From positions 7,374,152 to 7,438,151 of the forward strand of contig JADCRB010000001.1 of NCBI GenBank assembly GCA_021464245.1: DNA of 64,000 nucleotides, given 5' to 3'. Source of the DNA: Carallia brachiata. Taxonomy: Eukaryota; Streptophyta; Magnoliopsida; Malpighiales; Rhizophoraceae. Position 1 is the stretch's first letter, and every line of letters starts with the position of its first letter. The notes beneath the pieces are model-generated. The model did not search any database and was not told where the DNA came from. It saw nothing but the letters and a program-made list of their open reading frames with translations. Positions 1-12,188 of the stretch are shown in pieces. A program made the translations under genes and the position numbers.

Positions 1-850
1 GAATGCCTAAGTTTGGTGCATGAATTTCAAAGAAGAGTTGCTGTAGATGCAATTACATTGATTCAATCATCCCAATGAATGATCCGGTAAGAGGGGAGTG
101 CCAAAGTGGAAGGAAGAAGAGTAACAAAATATCTATGTTGTGCTATGCTGCGATCTTTAGTTTAATTGACCATCTATTCAAGAACAGTCTGTTCGATATG
201 TTAGTTATGAGTGTTATCTCGAAAGATAAAGTCGGATAGTGATTTGTACAATTTTAGAACAGCATTTATCACTACTTGAGACGGTATCCAGTGATAATTC
301 GTTGTATTCCCTTCGTATTAAACTCGAGTTCAAGTCTTAATAACTGTCGAAAAAACTACCTTCCCACCATTCCAGATTTTTGAAAGTGTGTGCTGTTGGT
401 TTAAGATTCGTTATTATCGTGATCTGTTTGAGAGAGATTTATTCATGTTTAACAGTACTCAGGAGCTTCTTTTTATGAGTTGAGTTGAATAAAGTATTAA
501 CAAACGAGGGCTACTTCAACTCCAACTTATAAATTCAATGACAGACATACTTGTAATAGATTTTTTTTCAGTTAAAAAAAAAAAAAAAAACAGCATCTAT
601 CCCGATTATTAGGTACTCAGTGCTCATTTCAGCAAAATTGAAAAAAAAATTAACCAACACATGCAGAGACAATTGCCCTGTAGAGTTCTGCTACTCATCT
701 CTATCTGTATCTATAGCATTGTACCTATTTAAACTCACTGAATAATCCAATCTAGTACTCCCAGTTTAATGGTAAGGATTAGCATTTCTTTTTTTTTTAA
801 TTAAAAAAAGGCCAAAAAATGGGGGGAAAATAGTAGCAAGTGAAATGAAT
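1..850. other. Intergenic, no gene recognised
   Basis: AT-rich spacer downstream of the FLZ gene's 3' end. No coding frame with recognisable content was found. A stretch at about 525-590 ending in a run of 17 A resembles 2505-2565, so both may be tails of the same old repeat family. The last ~100 bases before 851 probably hold the 3' UTR of the FLZ gene on the minus strand. Confidence 0.5.
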
Positions 851-1478
851 TCAATCACAACTTAGGTTAGGAGACCATGGATGGTCCGATGTATTACATG
901 GGAACATCGGACGAGTTTGACGGCGGGCAGAAACGCTACAATTCCCATGAGAATGGAGAATTTTGGTGGTAGATGAAGATGATGATTCCAACAGTTCATC
1001 CATTTCAATCTGCCGGCTTCTGCATTCTACGCTACAAAATCCCATATCACCCCTGCAATTAATATACATCGGTTGCATCGATGATCACTTACCCAATTAA
1101 TTAATGAACAACAACCTCTATATCTATACTTATACTTTATTCTTTAACTTATATATAGGATTATTACCTGTACATGTAGATATCTTTGTCTGGGCTAAAC
1201 TTGTTGTTACACAAATGGCAGCTTTTGAGATAGCAAGACTCGAACTTGGCGGCAGGCGGAAGGCGGCGATGCGTTTTCAATGAAGAATTAAAGACGACAT
1301 AGCATTTTGTGCTGCCATCTGATGATGAGCGCCCTTGAACAAGGATCTGTAACCCAACAAACATGGTGTCTGAGCTTGCGAAATTAGGGAGTTTAGGTTG
1401 AGCATTACCGCTGCTGCTGCTGCTGCAACTAGTGTAAGCCCCTCTCATCTTGACGTGAATTCCGAATTTTGTTAGCAT
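851..1478 (-). CDS. FLZ-type zinc finger protein (DUF581 family)
   Basis: Two exons: 1168-1478 and 851-1052; the intron has GT/AG ends and the join gives a 170-residue protein. The FLZ domain spans the splice junction: a KSCHLCNNKF segment at the end of exon 1, then DIYMYRGDMGFCSVECR into exon 2, with the Cys-x2-Cys pair followed by a second Cys-x3-Cys pair and the usual RQIEMDE tail. FLZ proteins are plant-specific adaptors that bind the SnRK1 kinase complex and respond to sugar and energy state; that role is family knowledge. The N-terminus is serine-rich and the C-terminus is low complexity. I chose the first Met (MLTKFG) because it follows a good TATA box by about 100 nt. Domain order and size fit the family well. 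Confidence 0.9.
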
Positions 1479-1574
1479 TGCCTATGCTGTATGCATGCGC
1501 AGAGATTGAAGAGGGGAAAGACTCTGAGAGGTGGAGAAAAATGAAAATTAATTGAGAGAGGATCAAAGCCAAGG

Positions 1575-1588
1575 TCATATTATATAAT
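1575..1588 (-). promoter_or_regulatory. TATA box of the FLZ gene
   Basis: On the minus strand this reads TATATAATATGA, about 100 nt upstream of the FLZ start codon. It would give a 5' UTR of roughly 70 nt. Confidence 0.5.
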
Positions 1589-4500
1589 AGGAAGGATTTG
1601 GCATACAATTTTAAATGTTGCGGCCCCCACCACATGTCATGTAGGGTCAGTCAGGTAGCGACTGGTTTGATGGATCAAACTCCACTAATCAGTACAGCCA
1701 CTCAATCTGTTCTATTGATGCAAATGCTTGTTTGTTTATTGGGATAGGTGTGAGTGTAGTCGTGTAAATTATAAAATGATTAAGTTTATATTAAAAAAAA
1801 AATTATTAAATAATATTAAATAAAATATATGTGTATTTATCTTTAGCTAAAAAAAAAAATAAATTATGTAATTGTGTTTTTTCACCTATTTCAAAATTTT
1901 TATAATTCTAATCAAATAATGTGTCCTTAAATTTTTTATCTTGTAATCTACTTGGGAAAAAAGTTTGTGGCCCATATAGATCTGCCGTATTATTCCACCA
2001 TACGTACTAATAAAGTGTCATTGATTATCAATTTAGTATAATTGTAATAATTTTTTTAGGAACAATTTTTAAAATTTTTTTTTAATATATATCATATAAA
2101 ATCTATATTTTCAATTCTAAAATAACATCCATTTAATTTTATAATTATTATTTTATAATTTTTTAATATAATTATATCAAATTAGGGGTTGATTTTTAGA
2201 TTGAATATAACAACACAGTATGACTGCATAGAATGAGTCCTAATTCGGCCCCATCTATTGAAAATTTCAAAAGTCAAGTCATTAAATGGTGAGGCATATA
2301 CTCGTTATCAATGAACAATTTAAAGTGTTGGTCTGGTAATTAATCGACCTGTTTTTTTATTTATAATTTAAGTTTGAGTTTTAATATTTATATTTGTGAA
2401 ATAATAACTCCTAAAATTTTTCATGTGACAATTGCTATTGGTCTTGGTGAGTTCCCTCTCATGTGGTAGGGTTGAATAGACTTATGATGGGTAATTCTTG
2501 ACTTAATTTATAAATTTAATAATCGATATATTCGTAATAAATTTTTTTAAGTAAAAAAAAAATACCCATTATCAATGAGATCGAGGCCTCGTACATTGTT
2601 AATATAAGATTCATACTCTTAACACAATATCTTAGCACGTGCAAGAGCCAATTAGTACGTGACATTACAAAAGTTCAATTGAAGGATAGGCCGACCTGAT
2701 GTGTTAGTCTATATTAGCTTTCACTAGCATTAAGCTCAATTGATTTTACTAAACACACAAAAGAGATCAAACAATTAAGTGCAAACCACAGATAGAGCGA
2801 AGAAAATTGTGATACTATGTTTTGAAAGCTTATATTCACGTAAAAGTTTTAAGTTATTACTTATTAGTTAGTAAAATTCATAAGTCAGGTTAAATCCTTG
2901 TAAGCAATAAGAAACTTGTAAAACATTATCATGCATGTATAAGACAAATCGTCTGAATTTAAAATTAGGACCATTGTCAATAACGTTGAAAATATGCACA
3001 TTTTACCAACCGACCGACCGCGGATTCGGCAGGGCAAAGAATATGTATTTTGTTTTTTACTCACGAGTAACATATTGATGTTTCACGTGCAGCAGCGATT
3101 GCTTTACACTGTGTAAATAAAGTTTGCAATTGTTCTGTTGGGAGCCCTTTTGTATTTATAAGAAATATTGGGTAGAAAAATTTATGGGAGATAAAAATAA
3201 ATTAAAATAATATGTGTTATTGGATAATTAAAATTATAAAAATAAATTATTAGATGTGATTGATTAATTAAGTAATTTTTTTAATATTATTTAAAATTAA
3301 ATTGTACTGTAAAACCGTATATTTATTTATTCGAAGGATTGGGAGGAAGCTTTGTCGGCTTAATTTTTGCATTTGCCAATGGCCTGATCACCCCACCGCT
3401 CGGACGCTCACCAGCCTTTTTCCTTTTATTCAATGTGATAATTTTTCGTTTTATTTAATAAACGTGAGAAATGTGAACAATGCAAAGCGAATAGGAGAAA
3501 AAAGACAAAAAAAGAAAAAGAAAAAGTTAATCCCTTTAGTTTGTTTCCATTTTTTAAGACACGAACGATTGCCTAACATCCTCCACAAAAGTAGCATTGC
3601 AGTCTTTGTATCGTATTTTATATTTAGGTGGGGAGGGGAGCATAAAACTAGCATCCTGCAGGAGCATACCATGCATAGGAAAATGAGTTTGACAATTGGT
3701 AAGGAAAAAGAAAAGATTGTGCGGGACACAAATTAAAGACCGAGGAATTCTTTTTTTTTTTTTGTTTTTGGTCACAAAGACCAAGGAATTCTCAATGACA
3801 GCGTAGACACAAACTGCCACAGCTTGCTTTACCAAGTTAGGGTTGGGAATGGATTGGGCTCGGCCTGGGCCTTGGTCCTAAGCCCCAGCTTGACCCCAGA
3901 TTAAAAAATGCCCCAAGGTTGGTAGTGCCCCCCTTTTTCCATTGTCTAAAATGTTAAGAGGATGAGAATTAGCCAAATTGATTGGAAAGGATTCTCTCCA
4001 AGTCTCAGGTGGTTGATTTTTTTCCTGATCTCACCATTTCCTTAGCCCAAATTTTCTTAATAGCGCTTCCTAGCCACCTAGGCTAGGTTGACGAAAAAAA
4101 AAAGTAATAATAAATAAAGTAAAAATATTCAAAGATGAAGAAAATAAAAAAAAAACTATCATCTGTGTAGTTTAATTAGTTCAAAAGATTTGATTTTAGA
4201 TAAAATCTTAGGACTGAATTTTATCAAGTAACGAGATTTAACTAATAATTTATCGTCTAAAAGAAAGAATATCATAATCATATGGTTATTTCACATTCTC
4301 TTTAAACACTAAATCATAATATTTCATAACTTTACTACTTCACCCTTTTTTACAAAGAGAACGAATTTGAAAAAAAAAAAAAAAGCAGCGAGATTGGATT
4401 TCAGTCCATTCAAATGCCTTAAATTTTCTTTTCAGATGAATCGTGGCCTTAGAGATCATCGTCGCTCTCAAGATCGAGTTAAAAGCATCATCAATATACT

Positions 4501-6260
4501 GGTGCTCCAAAATCAAAGTTCCCAATTTTGGGGCTTGAATTTCTTGCAAAATTAACGGTCACATGTAGGTACATGGATCCCCAGGTAAGCCTGCACTAGA
4601 TGCGGCACTGGAATCACAGCTTTTTCAAATGCATATTCTAAAAGTCGCATTGTCTGTTGCTTGTTTGATGCCCACAACAGCTACAATATTTCGGCAAAGA
4701 TGCCAAGCTTCAGCTTCAAGGAGCAGCAGCCAATTTGTTATTTTACTTTTCTTTCTTTTTATTTCTGGGTTTCGTTTTCAATTTGTATGGCTGCTAGCTT
4801 ACATCAGTTCACTTGGGGAAATGACATTTATGATTAATGAGCTGGACTACATGACCTAAGGGTCAGCGTCATTGCATGCTTAGCGAAAAAGACACAGATT
4901 ATCTATACTTCGAGTCTTCAGCAATCGAATAATTCGCACGGCTTTTGAGCATATATGATGGTCAACCGACTAGTCATAATTCATGTTAAATGAGAAAAAA
5001 TCAACTCAATAAGGCTCTCCACCGTAAGAGCGAAAATAGAGCACTGGATGTAGTGTCTGGACAGCCAGACACCACAAAAAAATGTAATTGCTTAATTTTT
5101 ATTGATAAATAAAATAAAAAAGATAAAATAAATAATTCGATGAGGTTTATGAGAGATTAAAGTATATATCATATATAATATATGTTAAAATAATTTCTTT
5201 TTTTAGAAAAACAGAAGATTTAAAAAAAAAAAAAATCAACCCCAATTCCATTTTTAATGGAATTAATTGTAGTCTTAAGGGTTGTCCGGACAGAAAAGTC
5301 TACACAATAACAATCTTTCATCTTGTCTAATAAATAAAATAAAAACAAATGGAATGTTAGATGCATTAAACAGATTAACTCGACCTATTTTGGGAAGAAT
5401 AATATACAAAACTATTTTGCTCAATCAAATTACTACTCCACCATGTATATACTCCGCCGCATATATACATACAAATAATTCGGTATGTGTGGCATATCTT
5501 ATCTTTTATTTTTATTGACTACAATTCCAAAAAGAGAGGAAAAATACATGGGAGACGAACTAACTTGAAGCTACAATTTCAGAGGATGAGGAATATGGAT
5601 GGGGGGATGCATGGGGCGTGGGGAGGGAGGAAAGCATAAGGTATCAAATTCCATTTGGGATTTGGTGTTGGCTTTAATATTATTGACTAGGAGTCACATT
5701 TTCACAATGAGCACGATTTTAGGGGCTGAAATTTTAGTTCGAGAAACTGTCTAGAAAGTATAGTCCTGCAATTTTTAGTAATAATATATTTATATAAAAT
5801 AATAAAAATTAAGTAATAAAATTTCGTTACTTAAAATTAAAAATTTATTACTTTCCGGATAATTTTGTCAGGCAAAAAAAAGTGTCAGACTTTTAAACTT
5901 TTCCCTTTCACAATTTGCAGTACGAATAATTCGTTAGCGGTGACAAAAGTGAAGTTTATTATAGGAGAATATGCATGGTGCTTCCAATACATCTACCTAT
6001 TTTATAAGCACCCACAGCCACATAATGGGAGACGAGATAAATTGAAGCTACGCATATGTTGCATGTTTGAATTAAATAAACAGTATTTTTGTGAAAAAAA
6101 AATAGTGCAAAGTAAACTTGGCTATGAGTTTTCTTTCCTTTATGGAAACTTGAATGCAATCTCTACAGTTTCCGAAAGTGATCGGATTCCCATTCTCTTA
6201 GTAATTGTCCTTCTCTATCTATAGCAGAGAATTACAAATATCAATTTGACTCTTTTGGCA
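1589..6260. other. Intergenic spacer, no gene recognised
   Basis: About 4.7 kb of AT-rich sequence between the divergent FLZ and LEA genes. The open frames here (for example 3302-3736 and 4367-4555) are low complexity or contain homopolymer runs, and I recognise no protein family. It contains a tail-like repeat at 2505-2565, a poly-T micro-insertion at 3752-3775, and a 25-nt near-duplicate pair at 5550-5574 and 6027-6051 in the LEA upstream region. Confidence 0.5.
3735..3792 (-). mobile_element. Poly-T micro-insertion with 17-bp target duplication
   Basis: The 17-mer at 3735-3751 (AAAGACCGAGGAATTCT) recurs with one mismatch at 3776-3792. Between them lie only 24 nt, a T-run followed by GGTCAC. 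Read on the minus strand it is a short 3' end with a poly-A tail between target duplications, the form expected of an extremely 5'-truncated retroposon. Confidence 0.5.
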
Positions 6261-6263
6261 CCT

Positions 6264-6273
6264 CTATATATAT
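6264..6273 (+). promoter_or_regulatory. TATA box of the LEA_3 gene
   Basis: CTATATATAT lies 84 nt upstream of the ATG at 6348, giving a predicted 5' UTR of about 50 nt. Confidence 0.55.
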
Positions 6274-6347
6274 TGCTATCATTATATATGTAAAATCATA
6301 CAGCATTCTTATTCAATTCGTAATTTTCTCTTGCCACACCACCAACC

Positions 6348-6826
6348 ATGTCGAAGCTTCAAGCCATAAACTTCCTACTTTTCGGGTTCGTACAATAATA
6401 TTACATCATTTTAATTAATTATTTTGAAAATAGAGATTCCATCTTCGTTTCTTTTTTCCTTTTTTTTCTTCTCTTGTTTTTTACGTACGTTATATATGAA
6501 TGTAGCCTCAAAAACACTAACGTGCAGCTTCTTTTTTTCAATATGTTGTGTTGGGTAACTTTATATTAATATGTGACAGTACTAGACGATCGTATGGGGC
6601 TGCAGCAGAAAATCGAACAGCTAGCAGCCAGCAGCCAATGGCATCAGTAATTAGGAAGGCGGAAGACAATTTGGAGGCAAGCTGTGCAGAGAAGAAGAAC
6701 GATCAGGTGTTCTGGATGAAAGATCCAAAGACAGGCAACTGGATTCCCGAGACTCACTTTGATGAGATTGACGCTGTTGAACTCAGAAAAAAGTTTCTCC
6801 CAAAAAAAGAGGCGAGCTCCAATTAA
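6348..6826 (+). CDS. Late embryogenesis abundant protein, LEA_3 (Lea5/SAG21-like)
   Basis: Two exons, 6348-6385 and 6580-6826, join in phase (GG|GT donor, CAG acceptor) to give 94 residues. The short first exon encodes a start with hydrophobic and basic character (MSKLQAINFLLFGTRRSYG), typical of the mitochondrial-type presequence of this family. The C-terminal half carries the LEA_3 signature: VFWMKDPKTGNWIPETHF, then EIDAVELRKKFL. Members are small stress- and senescence-induced proteins linked to oxidative and drought tolerance, often targeted to mitochondria; this is family knowledge, not visible here. The intron position right after the presequence is also usual. A TATA box 84 nt upstream supports the chosen start. 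Only the N-terminal exon is a prediction; the domain itself is unmistakable. Confidence 0.9.
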
Positions 6827-7705
6827 AGGATGTTTAACTTAGCTTTTATGGGTCTTAGACTTTCTCACCGTTTGGAGAGACTTATTAGTCTATTCTGTTG
6901 TCACCTTATCATGCTTTCTATCGTGTCCCAATTAAGTTGTAATCTGCTTTTTCTTTTTCTCCCTTGGATGACGAAGAAGTTGTAGTATCAACCTTGGTCA
7001 CTAAATAAATAAAACTTCCTTCCCTAACTCCAAGGTCTGGCTTTCATGCGTTGATGGCTTGATGCCTTTGGGTTTTTGTCTTTTTGGGTTTATCGTAGGA
7101 GACCACAGCCCACAGGCTTTAGCCCAATTTAAGGGCGCTTATTAGTGCTGCACAAAATGATGGTGGCATTCAATTCAAGGCCCCACTGAAGAATTTGGAA
7201 TTAAACCCAACAAATTATGATTTATATATATTTTCGTTTATTATTGACTGTTTAATCATTAAAAAATTTAACCATTACCACTGTTTTTTTTTTTTTTTGG
7301 GATTAATCATTAACGTTTTTTACCAAAACGAAAGTTGCATTCTCACCGCGCCAAAAATTATGTCACTGGAATGGCTGCAATACCAACAATTAGCAATAAT
7401 TAATTGTATTCCTTTTATTGGATTACTTTCTTTACTTAACGGTGATAACTTAGAAGTTACTTATTTGAGGCCTTAATTCGTTTTCTTTTCTTCCTTTTGC
7501 CGATGTACCCAAAATAAAAATAAAAATCATACAATTCACATCGAAAATTGATCCTATTTTTATGTTTATTAACCCAGTAATACCCCAAGAAAAACAAAAT
7601 AGTCGCATTCTGTTTTTTTTTTTTCTTCTGATTCCCATATTGGACTGGGCTCAACAGGGTCCTCAATTATACAGTCTTTTGGTCCCCTATAAATCAAATT
7701 TTTTT
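6827..7705. other. Intergenic spacer after the LEA_3 gene
   Basis: The first ~200 nt are the likely 3' UTR of the LEA_3 gene, ending near an AATAAATAAAA run at about 7005. The remainder is AT-rich with homopolymer tracts and no recognisable coding content. Confidence 0.45.
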
Positions 7706-8650
7706 TAACTATATCTAATAACAATATTATAAATAAATAGATTAGAGAAATCTTCCCATATTTGTACTTCCAAGTGACATTCTTAAAATTTTTTAAAAAA
7801 TAATGATATAATCTTTCTCAAAAAATCTAATTTTCTAATAATAATATTATAAATGGACAGTTTAGAGAAAGATTCTCCTTATTTCACTCTCAAAATTAAT
7901 GACATCTTTCTCCAAAAAAAAGTATTTAAATGATATAAAATGTATAATTAATGACAAATTGTTAGGTTATGATTAATTATTATAAATAATTTTAACATTT
8001 CTAATAATTATTGCTATGAAATGAAAACAAAAAACTATTACTATTTTGTAACTGTTTAACAATTATTACAATAAAAAAATTATCAAAAATTTGATTTCTA
8101 ACATTTATGTGAAACTACTACTATACTTCTCCTTATTTGTAGCCAAAAAAAAAAAAACAAAAAAAACTAATAGTTGATGTCAACAAAATTTAATTTTTTT
8201 GGCCAATAACAAAATTTAATTACAATAAGTAATTTTGTTTGGAAAAATTTATAAAATCTATATCATATATTAACATTATAAAAAGGAAGTTTAGAGAAAA
8301 CTTCATCTTATTTTACTTTCAAAATTAGTGGTATCTTTCTCAAAAAAATAATATTAAATGATATATAATATATAATTAATGACAAAATTTTATGTTATGA
8401 CTAATTATTATAAATTATTTTTAACATTTCTAACAATTATTGCTATGAAATGAAAAGAAATTACAATTTTGTAACTTTTTAACAATTATTAAAATAAAAA
8501 ATATTATCAAATATTTAATTTCAAATATTTATGTGAAATTGCTATTATACTTCTCCTTATTTGTAGCCAAAAAAAAAAAAACACTAATAGTTAATGTCAA
8601 TAAAATTTAATTACGGTAGTTATGTTTGGAAAAACTTAGAATATCTATAT
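7706..8650. repeat. Diverged tandem copies of a ~425-430-bp AT-rich unit
   Basis: Two long similar units start near 7826 and 8258. Both run through the same landmarks in order: ATTATAAA, GTTTAGAGAAA, a CTTATTT block, ATTAATGACAAA, GCTATGAAATGAAAA, and CTTATTTGTAGCC followed by an A-run. A partial third copy of the start lies near 7706-7800. Unit starts of the form TCTATAT...ATTATAAA resemble Helitron 5' ends, so the block may be stacked Helitron ends. Confidence 0.6.
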
Positions 8651-9022
8651 CTAAGTATAGGTGTCAAATAGCAAAAAAAGCATCAACTTCCGCACTAATT
8701 TTCACTTTAATATTTCCTCTATCTCCTAAATTTTTTTCAATTACTAAAATCTTGAATTTCTCTCTATTAATGCTCATTAATTGCTAAAGTAAAATGTTTC
8801 CCCATTAATTTCCCATATAACTTCTTACTATTTCCAAATTATCACTCTTGACAATTGCATATATATTCAGTTATTCACAAACAGTTACAATTGTTACGGA
8901 GCTCTCCTTAATTATAACTGTTATAATTATAGCTTTGATCAAAACTCGTGTTTCTGAGCAAGTTCAATTTTTTTAGTTAAAAATTTATTTTCAAAATTAC
9001 TTTTTATTTCTCAAATCATCTA

Positions 9023-10289
9023 TCTATATAACTATAGTATAATGGAAAACTGAGAAAAAGATTACTCTTAACCTTACCATACTAATAAATGATAATGCAA
9101 AAAAAAAAAAAATGAAAGAAGGATGAAAATGAAAAATTTTCATATTTATTATAATAATCATTATAAATAAATTCTATTTTTCACTATTATTAGTGGATGT
9201 TACCTATTCGTATTAATTTCTCATTAATTAGATTCTTTTTTTACTTAATTATAAATAAATAATTTTCAATCAATATGTGACTTATTTGGTATATTTTCTA
9301 TACATTATTAAAATTAATTGAATTTTGATAATATATCCCATAATTTCTCATTATTAACCTTCTCCACATTTGTCTCATTTCTCTAAATTCACTTCCTCAT
9401 CTCCACAATTCGTCTTCTTTATTTGTCTCTATAAAAAAGCTTTCCTCTTTTTCCTAAAGCTTCCAACCCCAATTTTCGTAGTCAGGATCAACAGACTAAA
9501 ATGCATTTATCAACAGTTCTTCATTAAAGAAAAATGCTCTCAACAATTTTATTTTCACATCTCTTTTTATAACTGCATTCCTATTCGTCTTTTTGACTCC
9601 ATCTCTTTCTCACTCTCTTTGCAGCTATAACAAAACTCACCGAGAATTGCCACCATAAACGAATACCAAACAATTTGACCATGTTAAGAATGGAATACCA
9701 TATGGGTAAGTATTAATTTTTATGAATTTATGCTCAAGCTAATCCTTTTTTTTAATTTCTTTTTCTTTATTAATGTCTTATATAGTTTAGCATATAATAT
9801 CCTTTGAAATAAATTATATCGTAATTTTGCAAAACAAATGACTACCATAAACGATTAAAGAGACAACAAAGATAGAAAGTATATTAGATATATGTTTTTT
9901 TCTCATCTCATTCGAGTGTTTAGGTCTACTATATCATCTTTCCATTCCAAAATTATTATGCTATCTTATCGTTGTACTTCTAAAGGTCTTATTCTCTCTG
10001 TTATTGCACATTGTTACCAAGTCTTTTTTGAATTCTAAAATTTACAACCAAGTATCATATGTTAACTTTCATACATATTACAAATATATATATATATATA
10101 TTACAAGGTTGTGCTTCGCAAAAAAAAAGAAATTATATAAGCATTTTAAAATTCTCTTTAAAAATTAGCACAAATAATGGATCATAAATAAATTTAAAAA
10201 AACTAATAAATAATAACTTGAATTTTTTTTACTCTTTTTTTTTTCAACAAATATTGAAAACTCGCATAACGCACGGATATGAATTCTAG
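9023..10289 (+). mobile_element. Possible non-autonomous Helitron
   Basis: The proposed 5' end is TCTATATAACTATAGTATAA at 9023, and the proposed 3' end is a CTAG at 10286-10289 followed by T. A GC-richer motif (CTCGCATAACGCACGG) lies about 10 nt before the end, where Helitrons carry a hairpin. The hairpin is poorly paired here, and the 5' boundary is chosen only by resemblance to plant Helitron starts. No Rep/helicase coding sequence is present, so it could not move by itself. Confidence 0.35.
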
Positions 10290-11365
10290 TATATATATAT
10301 TCCCATGTCTCCTCTCTCTTTTTCTTTTTGTTCCGCTCTTTTTTTCTCTCCTTAGAAGTTGCAAAGGTATGTAACATGTAAGTGGGTTATCCAACAAGCA
10401 TTGAAGTAATTAATACAAAGTCCAATTTAATTTGCTGGTAGTATACTTGTGCTAGTGCAGTCAATCGATGGAACGGGATTGCTTGGTTGGACTTGGAGTG
10501 GATGATGAAGAGATGCATGAGATAGTAGTTCTTGGGATCATCGATTTCGTGAGACAATATATTTAATATACATGGGACAAGCATCCTGCATAAAAACATG
10601 GGTATGAGGCTTCAGGTCCCGTATATAGGAGATGTAGAACAACTTCTCAGGCTTAAAATTGCCTGGTGCTCCATAAAGACGCCAAATAAAATCCCACAGA
10701 TATTGATTGATTCTATACTAGAGAACATTTTAAGTTAGGAAAAAAAATTTTACCTTCATAAATAGCTTTAAAATAGTAATATAATAATATAAACTGTTAA
10801 GATATTGAATTCATAAAACTGTCAGATAAAACTGAACTGTCATTTAAGTGTGACTTACTCTTTAGGTTAAACTGACTGTTAGTTAAATACGTCAACCTTT
10901 CCTTTTGGACTTGATAGAACTAATTTCTTAGTTCATAGCTACAATCCCTAATACTAGATGTGGCTCTAATAAAATTACTCTTCTACCAACAACTCTAGCT
11001 ATAGCTTTTTGTGTGTGATGTGTGATGGTGCTAACTCCGAACACTTTCATTTCTGTCGATGGAAATGAGTTTATTTGATCCCCATGATAATGCAAAGACA
11101 TACTTTGAAAGAAAAATACGTAAAGTACCTGATATTTTTGTGATTTAGACTGCTAAAAGAAATGTGTTTGAAGCTGGAAGAGGAGATTATTAAGTTCTAT
11201 TGTGTTCAGATTCAATACTACTATTTAGACTGTAATATCGAAATCCACATTAACATATATTCAAAATACATAGATTAATTTTTTTTTGACGTAAAATTAC
11301 ATAGATTAATTGACAAAGAGTCAAAGGCTCAATTAATCAGCTCGGCTAGCAGAAGTTACTTATCA
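10290..11365. other. Intergenic, no gene recognised
   Basis: AT-rich spacer downstream of the 3-exon gene on the minus strand. It starts with a short TA repeat and has no coding content I recognise. A micro-insertion at 11281-11297 is described separately. Confidence 0.45.
11267..11311 (-). mobile_element. Poly-T micro-insertion with 14-bp target duplication
   Basis: TACATAGATTAATT occurs exactly at 11267-11280 and again at 11298-11311. The 17 nt between are seven T plus GACGTAAAAT. It has the same layout as the other tail-only insertions in this window. Confidence 0.4.
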
Positions 11366-12108
11366 TTAAAAGAAGTCTTCTTTAACAGGAACAACATTGC
11401 TGTCAGCTGCACTGCAATATTCTTCCCCACTATCCACAGTCTGAAGCAATGTTTGTTGAAGCAGATTGATGATCTCTGCGGCTCTGCAATTCAATATCAG
11501 AGATTGGAAAAAATTTCCCAATTATTGTTTTTTTTTCCTTCTATTTTTTGCATTAAAATTAGAGCTGGGAAAAATGAAAATTTGAAAATTGGCACATCTT
11601 TATACTACTTGACTTGTAATGTTGCGAGGGATAATTATGCAAACCTTGAATGGCATGCTTTTCTTGTAAATTGCTGGTGATAGCGAGGGCCTTCATCGTA
11701 TCCTTCACAAATAATCTCCCCACTTTCATCTATATAACAAACTATACCCTCAGATTCGATCTCGAAAACCTGTAGAAGAAGAAAGTCAACTATTGATGTT
11801 TCATTAATTAATAGCAATTGCTTACACAATTTCAATTTGATTTTGAGTACAAAAATAGACATGTGTTTTGACAAAAATCACATGAGCTTCAGTGATCATA
11901 AACATAGAAGACAGGAAGATATGCGTTGTATAATTTGTTGGAAGCAGAATACCTTGTTCTTGAAGGATGATCTAACTACAAGCGTAGGTGCTGCTTTCTG
12001 GAGTGAAATTTGAGTGTGTTTAAGCATCATCCTTTTGCCTACAGGCTTAACTACTTGACCACACCTTTGCACTTGTATAGCAGGGGAAGGGAAGCAAGCT
12101 ACAGCCAT
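11366..12108 (-). CDS. Small uncharacterised, probably plastid-targeted protein
   Basis: Three exons: 11953-12108, 11645-11769 and 11366-11483. All introns have GT/AG ends, phases fit, and the product is 132 residues. Exon 1 (52 residues) is basic, rich in Ser, Ala and Val and free of acidic residues, as in chloroplast transit peptides. Exon 2 begins VFEIESEGIVCYIDESGEI and continues ICEGYDEGPRYHQQ, which I believe is a conserved block of a small plant-only family, though I cannot name it. Exon 3 continues RAAEIINLLQQTLLQTVDSG and ends in an acidic tail (VKEDFF). The two Cys in the CY...IC block could bind metal or form a disulfide; that is a guess. A poly-A micro-insertion sits 23-62 nt upstream of the start codon, so it is probably within the 5' UTR. 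Confidence 0.75.
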
Positions 12109-12130
12109 TGACCATATTCAAAAGAAGTAA

Positions 12131-12188
12131 CAAAGAAGAAGAAGAAAACTCTCAAAAAAAAAAAAAAAAACAAAGAAGAAGAAGAAAA
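12131..12188 (+). mobile_element. CTCTC-A17 micro-insertion with 18-bp perfect target duplication
   Basis: CAAAGAAGAAGAAGAAAA occurs identically at 12131-12148 and 12171-12188. Between them are five bases, CTCTC, and 17 A. This is the cleanest tail-only insertion in the window. It lies just upstream of the ATG of the 3-exon gene on the minus strand, probably in its 5' UTR. GAA-repeat slippage alone would not create the CTCTC-A17 insert. Confidence 0.55.

Noticed and set aside
3302..3736. 144-residue open frame
   Set aside because: Contains a long Lys run from an A-rich tract, no recognisable domain, and overlapping frames on the other strand of similar length; looks like chance.
7250..7318. 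Direct repeat TTAATCATTAA around a T-run
   Set aside because: The repeats do not abut the T-run as a target duplication should.
9370..9630. Open frame inside the Helitron-like segment
   Set aside because: Phe/Ser-rich from T-rich DNA, no family features; not a Rep or helicase piece.
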